DNA of 64,000 bases from Rhyzopertha dominica (Eukaryota > Arthropoda > Insecta > Coleoptera > Bostrichidae), in NCBI GenBank assembly GCA_025024175.1, contig QCXZ01000045.1, forward strand, positions 4,156,649 through 4,220,648, written 5' to 3'. The notes beneath the pieces were generated by a model. The model saw only the letters and a list, made by a program, of their open reading frames with translations. It had not been told where the DNA came from and made no database searches. The position numbers and the translations under genes were made by a program. Positions 32,668 through 46,700 of the stretch are shown here, piece after piece (position 1 is the first letter of the stretch; each line of letters opens with the position of its first letter).

Positions 32668-35600
32668 GCAGCTTGTTATTATATGTCAGGAAGGTATGGC
32701 TCCCATTTAATTGCTCAGTTCACCAATATAATAGTATATGGGACCATTTTGTGCAGTTTTAAGCTGCATTCGCTTTGGGATGCAGGGTACAGCATTGTTA
32801 TTATGTCAGGAAGGTAGGGCTTCCATCTAATTGCTCTGTTTATCAATATAATAGTATACGGGACCATTTTGTGCAGTTTTAAGCTGCATTCACTTGGGCA
32901 TGCATGTTAGGAAGGTAGAGCTTCCATCTAATTGCTAAGCTTATCAATATAATACTATATGGACCATTATGTGCAGTTCTAAGCAGTATTTACTTTGGCT
33001 TGCTGGGTACAGCGTGGTTATTATATAAGTCAGGAAGGTAGGGCTTACATCTAATTGTTCTGTTTATCAATATAATAGTATACGAGACTATTTTGTGCAG
33101 TTTTAAGCAGCATTCAGTTTGGGATGCAGGGTACAGCATTGTTATTATATGTCAGGAAGGTAGGGCTTCCATCTAATTGCTCTGTTTATCAATATAATAG
33201 TATACGGGACCATTTTGTGCAGTTTTAAGCAGCATTCACTTTGGGATGCAGGGTACAGCACTGTTATTATATGTCAGGAAGGTAGGGCTTCCATCTAATT
33301 NCTCTGTTTATCAATATAATAGTATACGGGACCATTTTGTGCTGTTTTNAGCTGCATTCACTTGGGCATGCATGTTAGGAAGGTAGAGCTTCCATCTATT
33401 TGCTAAGCTTATCAATATAATACTATATGGACCATTATGTGCAGTTCTAAGCAGTATTTACTTTGGCTTGCTGGGTACAGCGTGGTTATTATATAAGTCA
33501 GGAAGGTAGGGCTTACATCTAATTGTTCTGTTTATCAATATAATAGTATACGAGACTATTTTGTGCAGTTTTAAGCCGCATTCAGTTTGGGATGCAGGGT
33601 ACAGCATTGTTATTATATGTCAGGACGGTAGGGCTTCCATTTAATTGCTCAGCTTATCCATATAATACTATATGGGACCATTTTGTGCAGTTCTAAGCAG
33701 CATTCACTTAGGCATGCAAGGTACAGCATTGTTATTATATAAGTCGGGAAGTTAGGGCTTCCATCTGATTGCTAAGTTTATCAATATAATACTATATGGG
33801 ACCATTTTGTGCAGTTCTAAGTAGCATTCACTTAGGCATGCAATGTACAGCATTGTTATATATCAGGAAGGTGGGGCTTCCATCTAATTGCTCTGTTTAT
33901 CAATATAATAGTATACGGGACCATTTTGTGCAGTTTTAAGCTGCATTCACTTTGGGATGCAGGGTACAGCATCGTTATTATGTCAGGAAGGTAGGGCTTT
34001 CAGCTAATTGATCTGTTTATCAATATAATAGAATATGGGACCAATTGTGCTGTTTTNAGGTGCATTCACTTTGGCATGCAGGGTACAGTGTGGTTATTAT
34101 ATAAGTTAGGAAGGTAGGGCTTCCATCTAATAGCTCTGTTTATCAATATAATAGAATATAGGACCATTTTGTGCAGTTCTTAGCAGTATTCATTTTGGCT
34201 TGCTGGGTACGGCGTGGTTATTATATAAGGCAGGAAGTTAGGGCTTCCATCTAATTGCTAAGTTTATCAATATAATACTCTATGGGACCATTTTGTGCAG
34301 TTCTAAGCAGCATTCACTTAGGCATGCAAGGTACAGCATTGTTATTATATGTCGGGAAGTTAGGGCTTCCATCTAATTGCTAAGTTTATCAATATAATAC
34401 TCTATGGGACCATCTTGTGCAGTTCTAAGCAGTATTCACTTTGGCTTGCTGGGTACGGCGTGGTTATTATATAAGGCAGGAAGTTAGGGCTTCCATCTAA
34501 TTGCTAAGTTTGTCAATATAATACTATATGGGACCATTTTGTGCAGTTTTAAGCAGCATTCGCTTAGGCATGCAAGTACAGTGTGGTTATTATATAAGTT
34601 AGGAAGGTAGGGCTTCCATCTGATTGCTCTGTTTATCAATATAATAGAATATAAGACCATTTTGTGCAGTTCTAAGCAGTATTCATTTTGGCTTGCTGGG
34701 TACGGCGTGGTTATTATATANGGCAGGAAGTTAGGGCTTCCATCTAATTGCTAAGTTTGTCAATATAATACTATATGGGACCATTTTGTGCAGTTCTAAG
34801 CAGCATTCACTTGGTCATGCAATGTACAGCATTGTTATTATATGTCAGGAAGGTAGGGCTTCTATGTAATTGCTCTGTTTATCAATATAATAATACGGAA
34901 CCCTTTTGTGCAGTTTTAAGCAGCATTCGCTTAGGCATGCAAGTACAGCGTGGTTATTATATAAGTCAGGAGGGTAGGGCTTCCATCTAATTGCTCTGTT
35001 TATCAATATAATAGTATACGGGACCATTTTGTGCAGTTTTAAGCTGCATTCAGTTTGGAATGCAGGGTACAGTATGTCAGGAAGATAGAGCTTCCATCTA
35101 CTTGCTAAGTTTATCAATATAATACTGTATGGACCATTATGTGCAGTTCTAAGCAGTATTTACTTTGGCTTGCTGGTTACAGCGTGGTTATTATATAAGT
35201 CAGGAAAGTAGGGCTTCCATCTAATTGTTCTGTTTATCAATATAATAGTATACGGGACCATGTTGTGCAGTTTTAAGCAGCATTAACTTAGAGGCATGCA
35301 AGGTACAGCATTGTTATTATATGTCAGGAAGGTAGGGCTTCCATCTAATTGCTCTGTTTATCAATATAATAGTATACGGGATCATTTTGTGCAGTTTTAA
35401 GCTGCATTCACTTGGGCATGCATGTTAGGAAGGTAGAGCTTCCATCTAATTGCTAAGCTTATCGATATAATACTATATGGACCATTATGTGCAGTTCTAA
35501 GCAGTATTTACTTTGGCTTGCTGGGTACAGCGTGGTTATTATATAAGTCAGGAAGGTAGGGCTTACATCTAATTGTTCTGTTTATCTATATAATAGTTTA

Positions 35601-35887
35601 CGAGACTATTTTGTGCAGTTTTAAGCCGCATTCAGTTTGGGATGCAGGGTACAGCATTGTTATTATATGTCAGGACGGTAGGGCTTCCATTTAATTGCTC
35701 AGCTTATCCATATAATACTATATGGGACCATTTTGTGCAGTTCTAAGCAGCATTCACTTAGGCATGCAAGATACAGCATTGTTATTATATGTCAGGAAGG
35801 TAGGGCTTCCATCTAATTGCTATGTTTATCAAAATAATACTATACGGGACCATTTTGTGCAGTTCTAAGCAGCATTCTCTTAGGCAT

Positions 35888-37088
35888 GCTAGGTACAGCA
35901 TTGTTATTATATAAGTCGGGAAGTTAGGGCTTCCATCTGATTGCTAAGTTTATCAATATAATACTATATGGGACCATTTTGTGCAGTTCTAAGTAGCATT
36001 CACTTAGGCATGCTAGGTACAGCATTGTTATTATATAAGTCGGGAAGTTAGGGCTTCCATCTGATTGCTAAGTTTATCAATATAATACTATATGGGACCA
36101 TTTTGTGCAGTTCTAAGTAGCATTCACTTAGGCATGCAATGTACAGCATTGTTATATGTCAGGAAGGTAGGGCTTCCATCTAATTGCTCTGTTTATCAAT
36201 ATAATAGTATACGGGACCATTTTGTGCAGTTTTAAGCTGCGTTCACTTTGGGATGCAGGGTACAGCATCGTTATTATGTCAGGAAGGTAAGGCTTTCATC
36301 TAATTGATCTGTTTATCAATATAATAGAATATGGGACCAATTGTGCAGTTTTAAGCTGCATTCACTTTGGCATGCAGGGTACAGTGTGGTTATTATATAA
36401 GTTAGGAAGGTAGGGCTTCCATCTAATTGCTCTGTTTATCAATATAATAGAATATAAGACCATTTTGTGCAGTTCTAAGCAGTATTCACTTAGGCATGCA
36501 ATGTACAGCATTGTTATTATATGTCAGGAAGGTAGGGCTTCCATCTAATTGCTCTGTTTGTCTATATAATACTACACTGGACCATTTTGTGCAGTTCTAA
36601 GCAGCATTCTCTTAGGCATGCTAGGTACAGCATTGTTATTATATAAGTCGGGAAGTTAGGGCTTCCATCTGATTGCTAAGTTTATCAATATAATACTATA
36701 TGGGACCATTTTGTGCAGTTCTAAGTAGCATTCACTTAGGCATGCAATGTACAGCATTGTTATATGTCAGGAAGGTAGGGCTTCCATCTAATTGCTCTGT
36801 TTATCAATATAATAGTATACGGGACCATTTTGTGCAGTTTTAAGCTGCGTTCACTTTGGGATGCAGGGTACAGCATCGTTATTATGTCAGGAAGGTAAGG
36901 CTTTCATCTAATTGATCTGTTTATCAATATAATAGAATATGGGACCAATTGTGCAGTTTTAAGCTGCATTCACTTTGGCATGCAGGGTACAGTGTGGTTA
37001 TTATATAAGTTAGGAAGGTAGGGCTTCCATCTAATTGCTCTGTTTATCAATATAATAGAATATAAGACCATTTTGTGCAGTTCTAAGC
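35888..37088 (+). repeat. Block duplication inside the satellite, 608-bp offset
   Basis: TGCTAGGTACAGCATTGTTA starts at 36011 and 36619. About 475 bp after each start are nearly identical, including shared rare variants (TAAGGCTTTCATC, GACCAATTGTGCAG). Confidence 0.8.
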
Positions 37089-37859
37089 AGTATTCATTTT
37101 GGCTTGCTGGGTACAGCGTGGTTATTATATAAGTCAGGAAGTTAGGGCTTCCATCTAATTGCTAAGTTTATCAATATAATACTCTATGGGACCATTTTGT
37201 GCAGTTCTAAGCAGCATTCACTTAGGCATGCAAGGTACAGCATTGTTATTATATGTCGGGAAGTTAGGGCTTCCATCTAATTGCTAAGTTTATCAATATA
37301 ATACTATATGGACCATTATGTGCAGTTCTAAGCAGCATTCACTTAGGCATGCAAGGTATAGCATTGTTATTATATGTCACGAAGGTAGGGCTTCCATCTA
37401 ATTGTTCTGTTTATCAATATAATAGTATACGGGACCATTTTGTGCAGTTTTAAGCTGCATTCAGTTTGGAATGCAGGGTACAGCATGTCAGGAAGGTAGA
37501 GCTTCCATCTAATTGCTAAGTTTATCAATATAATACTGTATGGACCATTATGTGCAGTTCTAAGCAGTATTTACTTTGGCTTGCTGGTTACAGCGTGGTT
37601 ATTATATAAGTCAGGAAAGTAGGGCTTCCATCTAATTGTTCTGTTTATCAATATAATAGTATACGGGACCATGTTGTGCAGTTTTAAGCAGCATTAACTT
37701 AGGCATGCAAGGTACAGCATTGTTTTTATATAAGTCGGGAAGTTAGGGCTTCCATCTAATTGATCTGTTTATCAATATAATAGAATATGGGACCAATTTG
37801 TGCCGTTTTAAGCTGCATTCAGTTTGGGATGCAGGGTACAGCATGTCAGGAAGGTAGAG

Positions 37860-40190
37860 CTTCCATCTAATTGCTAAGCTTATCAATATAATACTATATG
37901 GACCATTATGTGCAGTTCTAAGTAGTATTTACTTTGGCTTGCTGAGTACAGCGTGGTTATTATATAAGTCAGGAAGGTAGGGCTTCCATCTAATGGCTCT
38001 GTTTATCAATATACTAGTATACGGAACCATTTTGTGCAGTTTTAAGCAGCATTCACTTTGGGATGCAGGGTACAGCATTGTTATTATATGTCAGGATGGT
38101 AGGGCTTCCATCTAATTGCTCTGTTTATCAATATAATAGTATACGGGACCATTTTGTGCAGTTTTAAGCTGCATTCACTTGGGCATGCATGTTAGGAAGG
38201 TAGAGCTTCCATCTAATTGCTAAGCTTATCAATATAATACTATATGGACCATTATGTGCAGTTCTAGGCAGTATTTACTTTGGCTTGCTGGGTACAGCGT
38301 GGTTATTATATAAGTCAGGAAGGTAGGGCTTACATCTAATTGTTCTGTTTATCAATATAATAGTATACGAGACTATTTTGTGCAGTTTTAAGCCGCATTC
38401 AGTTTGGGATGCAGGGTACAGCATTGTTATTATATGTCAGGACGGTAGGGCTTCCATTTAATTGCTCAGCTTATCCATATAATACTATATGGGACCATTT
38501 TGTGCAGTTCTAAGCAGCATTCACTTAGACATGCAAGATACAGCATTGTTATTATATGTCAGGAAGGTAGGGCTTCCATCTAATTGCTATGTTTATCAAA
38601 ATAATACTATACGGGACCATTTTGTGCAGTTCTAAGCAGTATTCACTTTGGCTTGCAGGGTACAGCGTGGTTATTATATAAGTCAGGAAGTTAGGGCTTC
38701 CATCTAATTGCTAAGTTTATAATATAATACCATATGGGACCATTTTGTGCAGTTTTAAGCAGCATTCGCTTAGGCATGCAAGTACAGTGTGGTTATTATA
38801 TAAGTTAGGAAGGTAGGGCTTCCATCTGATTGCTCTGTTTATCAATATATAAGAATATAAGACCATTTTGTGTAGTTCTAAGCAGTATTCACTTTGGCTT
38901 GCTGGGTACAGCGTGGTTATTATATAAGTCAGGAAGTTAGGGCTTCCATCTAATTGCTAAGTTTATCAATATAATACTCTATGGGACCATTTTGTGCAGT
39001 TCTAAGCAGCATTCACTTAGGCATGCAAGGTACAGCATTGTTATTATATGTCGGGAAGTTAGGGCTTCCATCTAATTGCTAAGTTTATCAATATAATACT
39101 ATATGGACCATTATGTGCAGTTCTAAGCAGCATTCACTTAGGCATGCAAGGTATAGCATTGTTATTATATGTCACGAAGGTAGGGTTTCCATCTAATTGT
39201 TCTGTTTATCAATATAATAGTATACGGGACCATTTTGTGCAGTTTTAAGCTGCATTCAGTTTGGAATGCAGGGTACAGCATGTCAGGAAGGTAGAGCTTC
39301 CATCTAATTGCTAAGCTTATCAATTAATACTATATGGACCATTATGTGCAGTTCTAAGTAGTATTTACTTTGGCTTGCTGAGTACAGCGTGGTTATTATA
39401 TAAGTCAGGAAGGTAGGGCTTCCATCTAATGGCTCTGTTTATCAATATACTAGTATACGGGACCATTTTGTGCAGTTTTAAGCAGCATTCACTTTGGGAT
39501 GCAGGGTACAGCATTGTTATTATATGTCAGGATGGTAGGGCTTCCATCTAATTGCTCTGTTTATCAATATAATAGTATACGGGACCATTTTGTGCAGTTT
39601 TAAGCTGCATTCACTTGGGCATGCATGTTAGGAAGGTAGAGCTTCCATCTAATTGCTAAGCTTATCAATATAATACTATATGGACCATTATGTGCAGTTC
39701 TAAGCAGTATTTACTTTGGCTTGCTGGGTACAGCGTGGTTATTATATAAGTCAGGAAGGTAGGGCTTACATCTAATTGTTCTGTTTATCAATATAATAGT
39801 ATACGAGACTATTTTGTGCAGTTTTAAGCCGCATTCAGTTTGGGATGCAGGGTACAGCATTGTTATTATATGTCAGGACGGTAGGGCTTCCATTTAATTG
39901 CTCAGCTTATCCATATAATACTATATGGGACCATTTTGTGCAGTTCTAAGCAGCATTCACTTAGGCATGCAAGATACAGCATTGTTATTATATGTCAGGA
40001 AGGTAGGGCTTCCATCTAATTGCTATGTTTATCAAAATAATACTATACGGGACCATTTTGTGCAGTTCTAAGCAGTATTCACTTTGGCTTGCAGGGTACA
40101 GCGTGGTTATTATATAAGTCAGGAAGTTAGGGCTTCCATCTAATTGCTAAGTTTATAATATAATACCATATGGGACCATTTTGTGCAGTT
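37860..40190 (+). repeat. Block duplication inside the satellite, 1,436-bp offset
   Basis: About 37860-38750 and 39296-40190 share the same order of rare variants: CTAATGGCTCTG with ATATACTAGTATACGG, CATGCATGTTAGG, GGACGGTAGGG, CTATGTTTATCAAAATAATAC and TTTATAATATAATACC. CACTTGGGCATGCATGTTAGG starts at 38176 and 39612. Confidence 0.8.
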
Positions 40191-40730
40191 CTAAGCAGCA
40201 TTCACTTAGGCATGCAATGTACAGCATTGTTATTATATGTCAGGAAGGTAGGGCTTCCATCTAATTGCTCTGTTTATCAATATAATAGTATACGGGACCA
40301 TTTTGTGCAGTTTTAAGCTGCATTTACTTTGGGATGCAGGGTACAGCATCGTTATTATGTCAGGAAGGTAAGGCTTTCATCTAATTGATCTGTTTATCAA
40401 TATAATAGAATATGGGACCAATTGTGCAGGTTTAAGCTGCATTCACTTTGGCATGCAGGGTACAGTGTGGTTATTATATAAGTTAGGAAGGTAGGGCTTC
40501 CATCTAATTGCTCTGTTTATTAATATAATAGAATATAAGACCATTTTGTGCAGTTCTAAGCAGTATTCATTTTGGCTTGCTGGGTACAGCGTGGTTATTA
40601 TATAAGTCAGGAAGTTAGGGCTTCCATCTAATTGCTAAGTTTATCAATATAATACTCTATGGGACCATTTTGTGCAGTTCTAAGCAGTATTCACTTTGGC
40701 TTGCTGGGTACGGCGTGGTTATTATATAAG

Positions 40731-42706
40731 GCAGGAAGTTAGGGCTTCCATCTAATTGCTAAGTTTGTCAATATAATACTATATGGGACCATTTTGTGCA
40801 GTTTTAAGCAGCATTCGCTTAGGCATGCAAGTACAGTGTGGTTATTATATAAGTTAGGAAGGTAGGGCTTCCATTTGATTGCTCTGTTTATCAATATAAT
40901 AGAATATAAGACCATTTTGTGCAGTTCTAAGCAGTATTCATTTTGGCTTGCTGGGTACGGCGTGGTTATTATATAAGGCAGGAAGTTAGGGCTTCCATCT
41001 AATTGCTAAGTTTGTCAATATAATACTATATGGGACCAGTTTGTGCAGTTCTAAGCAGCATTCGCTTAGGCATGCAAGTACAGTGTGGTTATTATATAAG
41101 TTAGGAAGGTAGGGCTTCCATTTGATTGCTCTGTTTATCAATATAATAGAATATAAGACCATTTTGTGCAGTTCTAAGCAGTATTCATTTTGGCTTGCTG
41201 GGTACGGCGTGGTTATTATATAAGGCAGGAAGTTAGGGCTTCCATCTAATTGCTAAGTTTGTCAATATAATACTATATGGGACCAGTTTGTGCAGTTCTA
41301 AGCAGCATTCGCTTAGGCATGCAAGTACAGTGTGGTTATTATATAAGTTAGGAAGGTAGGGCTTCCATCTAATTGCTCTGTTTATTAATATAATAGAATA
41401 TAAGACCATTTTGTGCAGTTCTAAGCAGTATTCATTTTGGCTTGCTGGGTACAGCGTGGTTATTATATAAGGCAGGAAGTTAGGGCTTCCATCTAATTGC
41501 TAAGTTTGTCAATATAATACTATATGGGACCATTTTGTGCAGTTTTAAGCAGCATTCGCTTAGGCATGCAAGTACAGTGTGGTTATTATATAAGTTAGGA
41601 AGGTAGGGCTTCCATTTGATTGCTCTGTTTATCAATATAATAGAATATAAGACCATTTTGTGCAGTTCTAAGCAGTATTCATTTTGGCTTGCTGGGTACG
41701 GCGTGGTTATTATATAAGGCAGGAAGTTAGGGCTTCCATCTAATTGCTAAGTTTGTCAATATAATACTATATGGGACCAGTTTGTGCAGTTCTAAGCAGC
41801 ATTCGCTTAGGCATGCAAGTACAGTGTGGTTATTATATAAGTTAGGAAGGTAGGGCTTCCATTTGATTGCTCTGTTTATCAATATAATAGAATATAAGAC
41901 CATTTTGTGCAGTTCTAAGCAGTATTCATTTTGGCTTGCTGGGTACGGCGTGGTTATTATATAAGGCAGGAAGTTAGGGCTTCCATCTAATTGCTAAGTT
42001 TGTCAATATAATACTATATGGGACCAGTTTGTGCAGTTCTAAGCAGCATTCGCTTAGGCATGCAAGTACAGTGTGGTTATTATATAAGTTAGGAAGGTAG
42101 GGCTTCCATCTAATTGCTCTGTTTATTAATATAATAGAATATAAGACCATTTTGTGCAGTTCTAAGCAGTATTCATTTTGGCTTGCTGGGTACAGCGTGG
42201 TTATTATATAAGGCAGGAAGTTAGGGCTTCCATCTAATTGCTAAGTTTGTCAATATAATACTATATGGGACCATTTTGTGCAGTTTTAAGCAGCATTCGC
42301 TTAGGCATGCAAGTACAGTGTGGTTATTATATAAGTTAGGAAGGTAGGGCTTCCATTTGATTGCTCTGTTTATCAATATAATAGAATATAAGACCATTTT
42401 GTGCAGTTCTAAGCAGTATTCATTTTGGCTTGCTGGGTACGGCGTGGTTATTATATAAGGCAGGAAGTTAGGGCTTCCATCTAATTGCTAAGTTTGTCAA
42501 TATAATACTATATGGGACCAGTTTGTGCAGTTCTAAGCAGCATTCACTTAGTCATGCAATGTACAGCATTGTTATTATATGTCAGGAAGGTAGGGCTTCC
42601 ATGTAATTGCTCTGTTTATCAATATAATAATACGGAACCATTTTGTGCAGTTTTAAGCAGCATTCGCTTAGGCATGCAAGTACAGCGTGGTTATTATATA
42701 AGTCAG
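40731..42706 (+). repeat. Higher-order repeat: 247-bp dimers in a 741-bp hexamer
   Basis: GCAGGAAGTTAGGG starts at 40731, 40978, 41225, 41472, 41719, 41966, 42213 and 42460, exactly 247 bp apart each time. Diagnostic variants repeat every third dimer: GACCATTTTG versus GACCAGTTTG follows T,G,G,T,G,G,T,G. CATTTGATTGC versus CATCTAATTGC, and GGTACGGCG versus GGTACAGCG, follow the same period. Confidence 0.93.
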
Positions 42707-42779
42707 GAGGGTAGGGCTTGCATCTAATTGCTCTGTTTATCAATATAATAGTATACGGGAACATTTTGTGCAGTTTTAA

Positions 42780-43705
42780 GAGGGGCATTTACTTGGAGCG
42801 ATCGGGCAGAAATGTAAAATATGCAACCCATATTACTAGCGGGACATGGGACGTAAGAGGGTAGCCGATAGCTTCACATCGCGCAAAGATCGTACGAGCA
42901 ACAGACGGGCTAAACTAATATTCGGAAAATTGCTGACTGTAGGGTGTGTATAAAAAACCAAGCATGATATTAGTAACTTACTATGATATTATACCAGGTT
43001 ATTCAAAATATGGAATAACCCATTTATTTCTGTAAATATGAACTATATAACATTTCATTCTAACTGCATGTCGACTATGATTTCTGGAGGAACTTTTATA
43101 ATAATTTTCTTTCCGCCTCCCCATTGCTTCGGCAGACAACAAATTAATGCGAAAGATCTTTTAACATTAAACTTGTCCCGTGTAATTACTAATTAGACAT
43201 ACAATCTTAGAAATCCAGTCATATCGGAATAGATCGTATACCGCTCGATAATTCCCGACACGATTGTATCTTAGCCTCACTGTTCAGTGGATACCACGCG
43301 ACGGACCTCGTGGGGATGGGCATTCGCATTCTGCTCTCGTGACGGACTCGTGCGAAAGGGTTTGCGGTTTTAGATTTTTTGAATGTTTTTACTCATTTAT
43401 CGTGCTCAGGTTTTTGGTAGTGTACAAAGAAATATATAGCTACAACGTGGAGTTCGAATTTTTCGTTTATGTGCCTTAGTTTTCGAGAAATAGCTCGCCA
43501 AAAATACGCATTTTTAAGCAAAATATAACAACAAATATTTACATTACTGTATCAAATTCGGAAAAAACTCGAACTCCACGTTGTAGCTACATCTTTTGTC
43601 ATTGCCATGTCGAAATTTCACTTCGAAAAAGTTTCGAATAACTCGGTAAAATGTAAATCGGTAGGTGCTTAAAATGACCCGATTCGCTCTAGGTAAACGC
43701 CCCTC
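42780..43705. mobile_element. 926-bp TTAA-flanked element inserted in the satellite
   Basis: TTAA at 42776-42779 and 43706-43709 flank ends GAGGGGCATTTACTTGGAGC and (reverse complement) GAGGGGCGTTTACCTAGAGC, about 24 of 28 matches. Removing the element and one TTAA restores an exact satellite monomer (GCAGTTTTAAGCTGCATTCAC). An internal inverted repeat is present near 43439-43462 and 43567-43590. No transposase frame was recognised. TTAA targeting points to piggyBac- or Kolobok-type mobilisation. Confidence 0.88.
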
Positions 43706-46700
43706 TTAAGCTGCATTCACTTTGGGATGCAGGGTACAGTGTGGTTATTATATAAGTTAGGAAGGTAGGGCTTCCATCTGATTGCTCTGTTTATCAATAT
43801 AATAGAATATAAGACCATTTTGTGTAGTTCTAAGCAGTATTCACTTTGGCTTGCTGGGTACAGCGTGGTTATTATATAAGTCAGGAAGTTAGGGCTTCCA
43901 TCTAATTGCTAAGTTTATCAATATAATACTCTATGGGACCATTTTGTGCAGTTCTAAGCAGTATTCACTTTGGCTTGCTGGACACGGCGTGGTTATTATA
44001 TAAGGCAGGAAGTTAGGGCTTCCATCTAATTGCTAAGTTTGTCAATATAATACTATATGGGACCATTTTGTGCAGTTCTAAGCAGCATTCACTTAGGCAT
44101 GCAATGTACAGCGTTGTTATTATATGTCAGGAAGGTAGGGCTTCCATCTAATTGCTCTGTTTATCAATATAATAGTATACGGGACCATGTTGTGCCGTTT
44201 TAAGCTGCATTCAGTTTGGGATGCAGGGTACAGCATGTCAGGAAGGTAGAGCTTCCATCTAATTGCTAAGTTTATCAATATAATACTATATGGACCGTTA
44301 TGTGCAGTTCTAAGCAGCATTCACTTAGGCATGCAATGTACAGCAAGCATTGTTATTATATATCAGGAAGGTAGGGCTTCCATCTAATTGCTCTGTTTAT
44401 CAATATAATAGTATACGGGGCCATTTTGTGCCGTTTTAAGCTGCATTCAGTTTGGGATGCAGGGTACAGCATGTCAGGAAGGTAGAGCTTCCTTCTAATT
44501 GCTAAGTTTATCAATATAATACTATATGGACCATTAGGTGCAGCTCTAAGCAGTATTTACTTTGGCTTGCTGGTTACAGCGTGGTTATTATATAAGTCAG
44601 GAAAGTAGGGCTTCCATCTAATTGTTCTGTTTATCAATATAATGTCATACGAGACTATTTTGTGAAGTTTTAAGCTGCATTCAGTTTGGGACGCAGGGTA
44701 CAGCATCGTTAATATATGTCAGGAAGGTAGGGCTTCCATTTAATTGTTCAGTTTATCAATATAATACTATATGGGACCATTTTGTGCAGTTCTAAGCAGC
44801 ATTCACTTAGGCATGCAAGGTACAGCATTGTTATTATATGTCAGGAAGGTAGGGCTTCCATCTAATTGTTCTGTTTATCAATATAATAGTATACGGGACC
44901 ATTTTGTGCAGTTTTAAGCTGCATTCAGTTTGGGATGCACGGTACAGCATGTCAGGAAGGTAGAGCTTCCATCTAATTGCTAAGTTTATCAATATAATAC
45001 TATATGGACCATTATGTGCAGTTCTAAGCAGCATTNACTTAGGCATGCAATGTACAGCATTGTTATTATATATCAGGAAGGTAGGGCTTCCATCTAATTG
45101 CTCTGTTTATCAATATAATAGTATACGGGACCATTTTGTGCCGTTTTAAGCTGCATTCAGTTTGGGATGCAGGGTACAGCATGTCAGGAAGGTAGAGCTT
45201 CCATCTAATTGCTAAGTTTATCAATATAATACTATATGGACCATTATGTGCAGTTCTAAGCAGCATTCACTTAGGCATGCAAGGTACAGCATTGTTATTA
45301 TATGTCAGGAAGGTAGGTCTTCCATCTAATTGTTCTGTTTATCAATATAATAGTATACGGGACCATTTTGTGCAGTTTTAAGCTCCATTCAGTTTGGGAT
45401 GCAGGGTACAGCATGNCAGGAAGGTAGAGCTTCCATCAAATTGCTAAGTTTATCAATATAATCCTATATGGGACCATTTTGTGCAGTTCTAAGCAGCATT
45501 CACTTAGGCATGCAAGGTACAGCATTGTTATTATATGTCAGGAAGGTAAGGCTTCCATCTAATTGATCTGTTTATCAATATAATAGAATATGGGACAATT
45601 TTCTGCCGTTTTAAGCTGCATTCAGTTTGGGATGCAGGGTACAGCATGCCAGGAAGGTAGAGCTTCCATCTAATTGCTAAGTTTATCGATATAATACTAT
45701 ATGGACCATTATGTGCAGTTCTAAGCTGTATTTACTTTTGCTTGCTGGTTACAGCGTGGTTATTATATAAGTCAGGAAAGTAGGGCTTCCATCTAATTGT
45801 TCTGTTTATCAATATAATAGTATACGAGACTATTTTGTGCAGTTTTAAGCTGCATTCAGTTTGGGATGCAGGGTACAGCATTGTTATTATATGTCAGGAG
45901 GGTAGGGCTTCCATTTAGTTGCTCAGTTTATCAATATAATACTATACTGGACCATTTTGTGCAGTTCTAATCAGCATTCACTTAGGCATGCAAGGTACAG
46001 CGTGGTTATTATATAAGTCTGGAGGGTAGGGCTTCCATCTGATTGCTCTGTTTATCAATATAATAGTATACGGGACCATTTAGTGCAGTTTTAAGCTGCA
46101 TTCAGTTTGGGATGCAGGGTACAGCATTGTTATTATATGTCAGGAGGGTAGGGCTTCCATTTAATTGCTCAGCTTATCCATATAATACTATATGGGACCA
46201 TTTTGTGCAGTTCTAAGCAGCATTCACTTAGGCATGCAAGGTACAGCATTGTTATTATATGTCAGGAAGGTAGGGCTTCCATCTAATTGCTAAGTTTATC
46301 AATATAATACTATACGGGACCATTTTGTGCAGTTCTAGGCAGTATTCACTTTGGCTTGCTGGGTACAGCGTGGTTATTATATAAGGCAGGAAGTTAGGGC
46401 TTCCATCTAATTGCTAAGTTTATCAATATAATACTATATGGGACCATTTTGTGCAGTTCTAAGCAGCATTCACTTAGGCATGCAATGTACAGCATTGTTA
46501 TTATATGTCAGGAAGGTAGGGCTTCCATCTAATTGCTCTGTTTATCAATATAATAGTATACGGGACGATTTTATGCAGTTTTAAGCTGCATTCAGTTTGG
46601 GATACAGGGTACAGCATTGTTATTATATGTCAGGAAGGTAGGGCTTCCATTTAATTGCTCAGTTTATCAATATAATACTATACTGGACCATTTTGTGCAG

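Noticed and set aside
43264..43479. 71-codon frame inside the TTAA element
   Set aside because: No similarity to piggyBac or Kolobok transposases; the element is too short to be autonomous.
34775..45266. Open frames of 60-90 codons on both strands (MGPFCAVLSS.., MLLRTAHNG..)
   Set aside because: They are frames through satellite monomers and change with each monomer variant; there are no splice or domain signals.
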